A DNA stretch of 29,275 nucleotides from Gonium pectorale. Its lineage: Eukaryota > Chlorophyta > Chlorophyceae > Chlamydomonadales > Volvocaceae. Where the stretch lies: positions 1,824,286 through 1,853,560 of the forward strand of contig LSYV01000010.1 in the NCBI GenBank assembly GCA_001584585.1, given 5' to 3'. Position 1 is the first letter of the stretch. Each line of letters starts with the position of its first letter. The position numbers and the translations under genes are program-made. A model generated the notes under the pieces. The model had not been told where the DNA came from. It saw only the letters and a list, made by a program, of their open reading frames with translations, and ran no database searches. Below are positions 11,059 to 18,780 of the stretch, piece by piece.

Positions 11059-13090
11059 TCAAGCCTTGCGCCTCGCCTCCTGAGCCGTGGGCGGACAGAA
11101 CATTGGTGGCTGGGCCGCCGCTGCGACCGGTCCGCCCTGCCCCTGGCCCTCAGCCCAGTGGCCCTGAAGGTAGTTGGAAGTGACGTTGGTGGCCGTCTGG
11201 ACCGACGCCACCAGCTGAGATACAAAGCCAAGGTATACTTCGGGAGGCAGCAGCGCCGGCGGCGGCGGCAGCGGCGCCATAGGCAGCGGCGCGGGGCCAA
11301 CGGGAGCGACGGCGTCGCTAGCCTCCTCCCCGTCCTCCACACCCGCCGCCATCGCCGCCACAGCGTTGTGATGGGCAGCTGCCGCCACAGGCTGTACCGG
11401 CAGCGATGCGAAGCCGAGTGCAGCTACGGCCGCTGCGAAGCCATGGTAAACGTCTGCTGCGCTCGGGTGGGCTGCGACTGAGCCGGCCGGTGCGCCAAAC
11501 CCGTGGTAGGCTGCTGCCGCCGCAAGGTCAGGCGCGTCAGCGCCCGAGTTGGCAACAGGGTCAGCAAACGGGTCAGCGGCCGCGTCGGCACTGGCAATGG
11601 ACTCGTTGCTGCCAGCCCTGGGAGGCAGAGCCGTCACGTCTTGCACGGACTCGCGCTCCGTGGGACCGTCCTGTGCTGGCGCCGCGCCGTTGCTCTTGGC
11701 CGCCCCTGCATCAGCGCCGAACATTGAGGCAACGGCCGCAACCGGCACCCCGGCATTGGAGGCTCCGCTGGACACTGCGCTGGAGCCGACGCCGGGGCTG
11801 ATGCCGGTTGGTGGCGCGGCTGCGGCTGCCGCGGCGGCGGCCGAGTGCGGCAAGGCACCACCGCCTCCCGCTAGCGCGGCGTGAGCGTCCCTCATGCGGC
11901 CGCCGCTGCTGCTGTTGGCGGTCGCAAAGCTCAAGACGAAGCGCCGCGGGGCCTCCCGCTCCCACTCCGCCTCCGACTCTTCCTCTACCATGAAGCTCCC
12001 AACGCAGTCGTCGTCATCGTCGCCTCCGACGCTGCCAAAGCTGATGACGTCCGTGTCAAAGACGCCATGCTCGTCGGCTCCGTAGCTGAAGGCGGGTCCG
12101 GAGAGCAGAGCGCTGTACGGTTGATCTTGTGAGGACGGCGCGACCTCGGAGCCCGCCGCCGGCCTCAGGGCCGATGCGCGGGTGGCCACCGTAATAGCAG
12201 CAGCAAAACCTTCAGCCACAGAGAACTCCTGAGCCTGGAGGGCAGTGGCCTGAGCCCAAGAAAGGGCGTGTCGGGGTTTCGCTGTCCCATTGTCGCTCGT
12301 ATCTGATATGGTCAGGCCGTCATCGGTGGTGAGCGCGCTCGAGGAGCGCTGCCGCTGTGGGGGGCGCGCATCTTCGGAGCCGTCCTCGTCGCTGTGGCGC
12401 TGCCAGCCGACCATCCTTGCAGTGATCGAGGAGCCTGCCGGATCCGCTGCTGGTGGCCATACCCCACCGGCTGCAGCCTCGGGCTGGAGCGGCAATCCTG
12501 GGTCGGCGGCGACGCCAGGTGTAGGGCCGCCGACGGCGAGCGCTTCGGTTGGGCTGCTGGGAGTGAGGCGTTTCCGGCTGCTGGTGTGGACTGCGGCGCC
12601 TCCTAGCGGTGCCTCTGCAAAAGGGCGCATGGTGGTGAGGTGGAGGCGCGGGCTGCGGGGGCTAGTCTCCAGCAAGAGTACGCGTGTGCATAAGCGACAA
12701 CCTGACTACCGGAAACGATTAAACCAAATTCACGCTTCAGCTCACCATTGCTGCCCTCCTTTGCTGCTGCTGTAAGACAACCGCCGCAGATGTTACTAGG
12801 GTAACCTGCAGGAGAAGGGGCACAACGACGTTTCTATGAAACATTTCCATGCCTGACTCAGGGTCCAAAACGAGGTAGTTCAATGGGTTGTCGTTATTCC
12901 GTGCCATACGAACCAGTCCCTCCTCGCGCTCCACCGCACCGGCGAAAGTAGGATGGTCGAGAGGTCCTTTGCACAGGTGGCAGTGCTCGCTGTCCAGGCC
13001 CGTGGTGTCCTCGGGGCGCAAGTCAGGTACGCGCGCCTCCGCCGCTCCCGCGAGGACATTCTCGAGTGGGCAGGCAGCCTCGAGCATCAT
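11059..13090 (-). CDS. Ala/Pro/Ser-rich low-complexity protein, function unknown
   Basis: The secure part is an uninterrupted frame from ATG 12630 to the stop at 11059 (523 residues). A two-exon model joins 13090-12746 (donor GTGAGC) to 12666-11059 in phase, giving 650 residues; the acceptor TTGCTGGAG is weak, so the join is tentative. The first exon holds a CxxC pair (HCHLCKGPLDHP) and a charged region. The rest has Ala runs, an Asp5 run followed by an acidic stretch (VEEESEAEWERE), a PPQRQRSSS basic patch, and YHGF twice plus YLGF near the C-terminus. The final 70 residues (PPEVYLGFVSQLV region) look more ordered. No enzyme domain is seen. A nuclear or regulatory role would be a guess. It is head-to-head with the GNAT gene, 193 bp apart under the two-exon model. 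Confidence 0.55.
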
Positions 13091-13283
13091 CCGATTCGGA
13101 TGTCGGTCGCGGAAACAGGCAACAGCGCGGAAACAGGCGGTGGATGACTTTTACTACTACACGGCGTCACGACGCCGCAGCCATTTCTCCAGGTAAACCA
13201 GCATGCACTGGGTATAACGGTCCGGCCTGACACGAAGGCAAGGCGCTTCGCTTTGATATCACAAGTCACAGGTCTGAGTTTTG
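13091..13283. promoter_or_regulatory. Short divergent intergenic region, Ala-rich gene / GNAT
   Basis: 193 bp separate the outermost proposed start codons. A GGTATAACGG element lies near 13211. A 12-bp direct repeat (GCGGAAACAGGC) occurs twice near 13110-13137. Its role as a shared promoter is inferred from geometry and depends on the first exon of the Ala-rich gene being real. Confidence 0.35.
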
Positions 13284-14598
13284 ATGCTTTGCAGTTTCGA
13301 GGTTCGCTTCGCACGGGCAACCCTTGTTTTCTTGCATGTACTGCGGATCCAAAAGGTCCCGACTCGCAACTGTAGAGCTTGCGCCCCGTCCATGCGCACG
13401 CTAGGTGAAGTCAACGAAATGTTCAGGAACTGCTCGACCAATGGGAGAGGTCCGCGTGTTGCCACGCGGCGAAGCCAGTCCACCTGGCAGCTTGCCAGCC
13501 GCGCGACAGGCCTTCACTGCAAATGCACCACCAGTGCAGCACAGTGGAGCCCTAGCAGTCCCCCCACTGCCGTGCTCCGGGAGCTTCAGGTTGCAGGCGG
13601 TCGCGTGGCAATACGCCCCATCCAGCGAGCTGACGCCCAGTCGGCGGGTGTGGTCCTGACACGCGCGTTCGCCGGCTCAGCAGAGTCGGTACCCCTAAAC
13701 GAAGTACTCAAGGGTGGGTGCCGCGGGGCGCTTGGGGCGTACGGCTTCGACGGCTGTGTCGCAGGGCTCGCGGGGTGCCGGTGCGTACTTTGCATGGGAG
13801 CAACTGCACACCAGCTACGGCAAACGGGTACACGTAGCCGATAGGTGTCGTGACCCTGGTCGCCTGCCGGTGTGTTCTTACGACGCATGCACCCGCTTGT
13901 CGGCCACTTGCGTGGCTGTCCACTTGGTGCAAGACGTACCACCCTCGTGTAATTTGAAGGATGGCGTTGGGCTGAGACAAAGGTGCGAGGGGCCGAGGAC
14001 AGAAATCTAATTGGCTCACTCCAGGCCATCACGCCCAGATTCATGAAACCTGAAACTCACCGCGCAGCCCAGCGAAGGCGGCCTCGTCCCGCACCGAACG
14101 CCACCCGGATGCGCCCGCCTCCGCCCCACAGACATCGAGGCGACGCTGCAGAGGGAGTCCTCCGCCAGCCCGGCCGCGCCAGAGGGCTTCTTCCTAGTGG
14201 CCCGACTCCACCCGACGGACCCAGGGGTCGCATCGCTGCCTCCCGGCCAGGACAGCCGCCTCGTCGGCACAGCCTCCCTCGCCCTCTCGGCCGACGCGCA
14301 GCCCATCCGGCGGCTGCCGCCGGTCAACCTGCCGCCGCGCGGCGCGGCCTACATCTCCAACATGGCGGTGGATCCCAAGTTCCGGCGCCAGGGAGTGGCG
14401 CGCGCGCTGCTGGCGGCGTGTGAGGATGCCGCGCGCGGCGCCGGGCGGCGGGAGGTGTGGCTGCACGTACGGGAGGCGGACGCGCCGGCGCGGGCGCTGT
14501 ACGGGTCGGCGGGTTACGTGGAGGCGGGTAAGGACTCGTGGCTGGACACCTTGAAGCACAGCATCCGGCCGCGGGTGCTGATGCGGCGGACGTTGTGA
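13284..14598 (+). CDS. GNAT-family N-acetyltransferase, probably plastid-targeted
   Basis: Exons 13284-13713 and 14132-14598 (donor GTGGGT; acceptor after CCTCCGCCCCACAG) join in phase to 298 residues. GNAT enzymes move acetyl from acetyl-CoA to an amine such as a protein N-terminus, lysine or small molecule. The acetyl-CoA site is visible as VDPKFRRQGVARALL (RRQGVA at residues 228-233), preceded by the strand GAAYISNMA; LYGSAGYV (266-273) is the usual motif B. The fold starts at RVAIRPIQRAD. About 110 residues before it are basic and rich in Ser, Arg and Ala with few acids, as in chloroplast transit peptides, so it resembles plant plastid GNATs. A second in-frame ATG at 13392 would give 262 residues. 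The substrate cannot be read from sequence. Part of exon 2 is duplicated at 16976-17120. Confidence 0.85.
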
Positions 14599-15985
14599 CT
14601 CGGTGGCGGTACGGGCGGAGGCGGAACACACAGCAGCATAACGCGGAGCTGTCGGCAGTGTTGAAAAGGAAAACGGCAGTGTATGGCGCTTTCTTGTACT
14701 GTAGAACGGATGCTGTGTGTGAGCCGGCTGGGAGCTGGCAAGGGTGCCGTTGTCCGATGGGGTTGTGGAGGTCGAGGAGAACCCGATGTACTCCTTGGGG
14801 ACTACCAAGTGGCTTAATTGGTTCGGGGTCAAGCAGTCCTACAAGTGTACAGGTGCAGCATGTGTGAGCGCCGGCAAGTAGCCGAATGTGTTGCGTGCGG
14901 TTCGTGCTGTTTTGTGTACTCCGGGTACCGAGCAGCGCAGGCTGGGAGCGATTTCACCCTCACGGCACCGTGCCGTTTTCGTAGACATTTCGAGGGGTGC
15001 TGCCAGGGTGCAAAACGAATATCAAATCATCACACACATAAGCACTTGGTACTTAACCGCCCATCAGGAGCAACACGAAACCGACCTTTTCGAGTCGGAA
15101 CTGAGCACTCGGGCATCACATCCAGGGGCATTGGGGGATGTTGCCGCGGCCGTCCACGATTGGCGGCAGATGGGATCGGACCCGTGCGATACGGGTGGTT
15201 TTATAAACCTGAAATTCGTGTGGCTGACCTGGCTGACGACGATATGTGGCTTATCAGAACCTCAAATTTTCGAAGTCTGATGTTACGTTCCTCTCTCTTT
15301 TATCTTATTTCATGTCCGCATGAAGGGGCATTTTGGGGGGGAAACGGTACCGTAACTAGTACCGTAACTGGTACCGTAACTGCGTGACTGGGCTTGAGGC
15401 ATGGATTTCAGGGCGTGCGCCTTCGTTGGGGGTGCACCTGCCGGCGGCCAGCGCCCTGCTTGTCCAATGGGCACGAGGCCAAGGGCGGGCACCCGCGCGT
15501 GTCCCGCTCCTCGCTCCAAGCGGATGGCTGCAGCCGGCTGCTTGCATCGTCACACTTTCAGGTGATGCTGGCGGTCACATGGGCACACAGGTCACACTGC
15601 CCAGCGGGCTAGGGGCCCTAGGGCACCGGAAAGCGCCCCACCGTCCCTGCCTGCGGAGCGGCGCCCGTCAAGTCCGTTTGCGGTTTGTGCACTGGCGGAT
15701 GACCGGGGTCGCACGTGTGTGCTGCTTATGGCAACCGGTATCATCCTGGTGTTTAGGTTAGGTTGAGAGAGAGACAGAGCGGACGTACAGTAGTACAGTA
15801 TCCCGGAGGTGGCCTTCCCTTCTTTTTTATTCTCCCCGGCACCCGTGCCGACAACCGGCCCGCCCGGACCCAACCTGCCTTCCTGAAGGAGAATACGGGC
15901 AGCGAGGCAGCACCAGTAGACAAATCCAAGCAATGAACATTTGAAGCTGTAGAGAGGTGACCGTCGCACGTCGTCCATGTGTGAG
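14599..15985. other. GNAT 3' flank and intergenic DNA without recognisable gene
   Basis: The GNAT 3' untranslated region must start here, but no TGTAA is present on the plus strand in this stretch. Frames are short and show no domain. A 12-bp tandem repeat lies at 15347-15382. Composition is lower in GC than the exons around it. Confidence 0.5.
15347..15382. repeat. 12-bp tandem repeat, three copies
   Basis: GTACCGTAACTA at 15347 is followed by GTACCGTAACTG at 15359 and again at 15371. Only one base differs, and a partial fourth copy (CGTGACTG) follows. No function is apparent. Confidence 0.9.
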
Positions 15986-16260
15986 CAGCTTGCGGGAAGG
16001 CACCTCCGCGCATGGGCTGTAGGGCTGGGCAAGAGGTGCATGGACAGGTGCACTGGTGCGGGGCCACAAGCAGTGGGCGGGAGCGTCCGCCTCAGCCCCC
16101 CGCACGCCGGCTTGTCCCGTTGCCTGCCCCATCCCATTGGCCATTGCGTATGCCCTACCCATGCTCTACCAATTAAGCGCGCACATCTCGTGAGGCCCGC
16201 TCGTGGTACAGGCCCAGGTGCGTGGCGGCGGAGGTGCAACGCTGTTGGATCCGTCGTCGT
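15986..16260 (-). pseudogene. Degraded partial duplicate of the right-edge gene (two exons and the intron between)
   Basis: Three blocks match the gene at 27917-29275 in the same order and strand. The peptide GLYHERASR is encoded identically at 16188-16214 and 29167-29193, with related residues before it and a GTGCG donor soon after in both. An intron block, plus-strand GCGGGAGCGTCCGCCT at 16077-16092, matches 29071-29086 at 15 of 16 bases. The second exon's start and its CCGCAAGCTG (minus strand) recur at 16019-15986 against 28867-28826, with an internal deletion of about nine bases. The upstream part of the first exon aligns only with frame changes, so the copy is taken as broken. Similarity may extend past the limits given. 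Confidence 0.6.
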
Positions 16261-16975
16261 AAGAGCCTGCGTGCGGCCAGTTGCGTTGGCGAGGTGGGGT
16301 GGGGGCGGCCATGGAGAGGATCTCTCCACAGAAGCCGACAATAGGCGTGGCTGTTCATAGGGCTTTGCCACATTGGCGTGCACCGCGTGGTGGTTAGGGG
16401 CTGGTGCTGGGAGGGGGAGATGGGAACACTAGGGCACTGATGAGGTGCAGCGGTGCGGTAAGCGCCTGTGCGGTAGCGTGAGCGGCGGCCGGGCGCCGGG
16501 GCATGCCGTGGCGGTTGGAGGGCCGCCGCGGCTCGTCCGCCACCGGCGGCAGAGACACGCCGCCGCCACTGCCGCCGCTCGCGCCGCCTTTGGCTGCCAT
16601 CAGTGCCGTACCCGCTGCTGGCCCTTGCCCAGGCGGTGCCCCAGGGTGCCGTTCCAGACCGTTTGTTGCTGGGTGCTCAGGACACGGTCATTTCAGTGAC
16701 CTCCCAGCTGGGTGTAAAGACATGCCCTCACCTTCCTTGTGTTCTTTGTCGGGTGGCGGTTGGCCGCCCCACATGGACGAAGGTCAAGGGCAGGCCCCTC
16801 CTTGGCGCACCCGAAGCTATCATACCCGACTCCGTACAACCCGAACTCCCGGGCTGAGCTCTCTCCCCAACTTCCAACTCCGCCCACAGGCACTTAGGCG
16901 TCGCTGCACGGTGAGTTCATCACCAGCCAGGCCGTGCCTACCATGGGACTCTCGGGGTCCCCGCGCTGCGCGTCC

Positions 16976-17149
16976 GCACAGCCTCCCTCGCCCTCTCGGC
17001 CGACGCGCAGCCCATCCGGCGGCTGCCGCCGGTCAACCTGCCGCCGCGCGGCGCGGCCTCCATCTCCAACATGGAGGTGGATCCCAAGTTCCGGCGCCAG
17101 GGAGTGGCACGCGCGCTGCTGTCGGTGGATGCCGGAAACGACTGCTAGT
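16976..17149 (+). pseudogene. Duplicated fragment of the GNAT acetyltransferase exon
   Basis: Bases 16976-17120 match 14267-14411 of GNAT exon 2 with three mismatches in 145 (98%). The GNAT frame stays open across the copy, covering the strand GAASISNME and the acetyl-CoA motif RRQGVARALL, and ends at a stop at 17147-17149 after a divergent tail. The breakpoints are sharp: upstream sequence is unrelated to GNAT, and downstream only a short gapped match (GGATGCCG) follows. Two of the three changes alter residues (Tyr to Ser, Ala to Glu). No start codon or first exon accompanies it, so it is not a working gene. Confidence 0.88.
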
Positions 17150-18337
17150 TAGTTACCATTTGGGAGTGCTATCTGCCACTCCCTCGATGTCTGTGCGCTC
17201 TCTTCTCGCATCTCATCATGTAGCCTTTCCACACAAAATAATAAGGGGGCCCCAACAACAACAGGGGATCTTATGCACGCCAGATCCCGCAAAATGAGCC
17301 AACAACATCTCGTCACTTCCATCATACCTGGTTGCGGAATATGCCCCGTAGGGGCTGTTTACTTTTGGCTCACCGCCAGGGCCAAGAGCACACGTGTGCA
17401 AGTCATGACAAGCTATCATGACACCTCTGATCAAACAAGGAAATGCGGTAATGGCACACTCGTCTCAACCGAAACCCTCTCTTCACACACACCGTACACA
17501 GCTCTGGTGGGCCGACCCGGCCCGACACGTCGGGACCAGCCGCCTGTTGTACAGCATCTCAAGTACGGACACCGCGAAGTACGGCAGCACCGCGACTGCC
17601 ACGATAGATGTACGACAGCCTTTGTACAGTCCTCCCCGCCGTGAAAAAGCGGCGAGGAGGCGCATGCGGCGATGGCCGAATGCGTGTGGGTTTTGCGTAC
17701 AAATTAGCGTTGCGTCCAAAGGCCGGCAGGAGCCGCCTTGTGGGTGCGATAAGGAGCGCCCGCAGCGCCCAGGGGCGCCAACTCAGGCGACGCCAAAACT
17801 CGAAACATAAAAAGTACACGGGACGCCGACGCACCGCACCGCACCATCCCCTGATTCCAGGCGTGTGTCACACCGGCAAAGCGGCGCAAAACAGAGCTCA
17901 CTGGGCCCTTTACCGGACGATGCCGCAGGCAGGAGCGAACGCAAGTATACAAGCCTGGGCGCTTGCTGTGTTGCAAAGAGCCAGTCGTACGTCGTACGTC
18001 ACCATCCTCCCCACGTGCAAGACCCCTCCCCCCCCGCGCGGCAATCCTACTCCTGCTCTGCCCTACCAGATGATGCGCAACCGCCCTCTTACCCCACCTG
18101 CGTGGAGCATGATTTGCGGCAAACAGCTACTCACTGCAGTACTGCCCCCAGCCTGCGACGAAGCTACGAGAGACGCTTGGGCCCCGGCCCAAAGCCCTTG
18201 GTCGCCACCCTTTTGTCGGCGGCGATGCACGACATACGTGGCATTGATTCCATACTGCCGCGACACAGGCTCGCTCGCCGCCTCCCCCAGGGCTCAGTGG
18301 CCCCGATTGGCGGCGTACCACGCCACCAGCCAGCCAC
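17150..18337. other. Intergenic stretch, nothing recognised
   Basis: The longest frame here (plus 17608-18348) is low in complexity, lacks a domain and runs into the last exon of the minus-strand DapB-like gene, so it is treated as chance. The DapB-like 3' untranslated region should lie here, but no TTACA (TGTAA on the minus strand) is present. The sequence 16291-16975, before the GNAT fragment, is likewise without a supported gene. Confidence 0.5.
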
Positions 18338-18749
18338 TCATGCGGTGACCGCTGTCGTCGTGTTGATGACCACGCCCGCCGACACCACATTGTTCTGAAA
18401 GCCCGCGGGCCGCGCCGCCCCCGCGCGCTGCGCCACCTGCCGCGCCTGCACGGCACGCAGCAGGCACAGCACACGCGTTGGGAGTGTGTTCAGCATTCTG
18501 GAGACAAGGTTGGCAGTCATGACAAGGAAATGAAATGGGATACCTTGCCTCGTGCACTTTGTTGCTCGTTCGGCTATCGTGATCACGATGCAGTGGGTAG
18601 CGGCAGCGTGCGATGCTGCCGTGACGTGCCACGTGTTGGTACGGGCAAAAGGGGGGTATTCAGTCCATGGGACAAGCTGAGAACGGAGGGGTTGTGGGGA
18701 CGCAAGGCGGCACGCCGCAGCGGGCGGACGCAAACGCAGCCACGCGCCA

Positions 18750-18780
<31 letters not shown>

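Noticed and set aside
16158..16180. tRNA-like A-box on the minus strand (AATTGGTAGAGCATGGG)
   Set aside because: No B-box (GGTTCRANTCC) follows at a tRNA distance and no cloverleaf or acceptor stem can be drawn.
16503..17297. Plus-strand open frame of 264 codons
   Set aside because: It covers the GNAT fragment in the wrong frame; an equivalent frame exists over the real GNAT exon, so it reflects GC-rich composition.
17608..18348. Long plus-strand open frame of 246 codons
   Set aside because: Low complexity, no domain, no splice partners, and it overlaps the last exon of the opposite-strand DapB-like gene.
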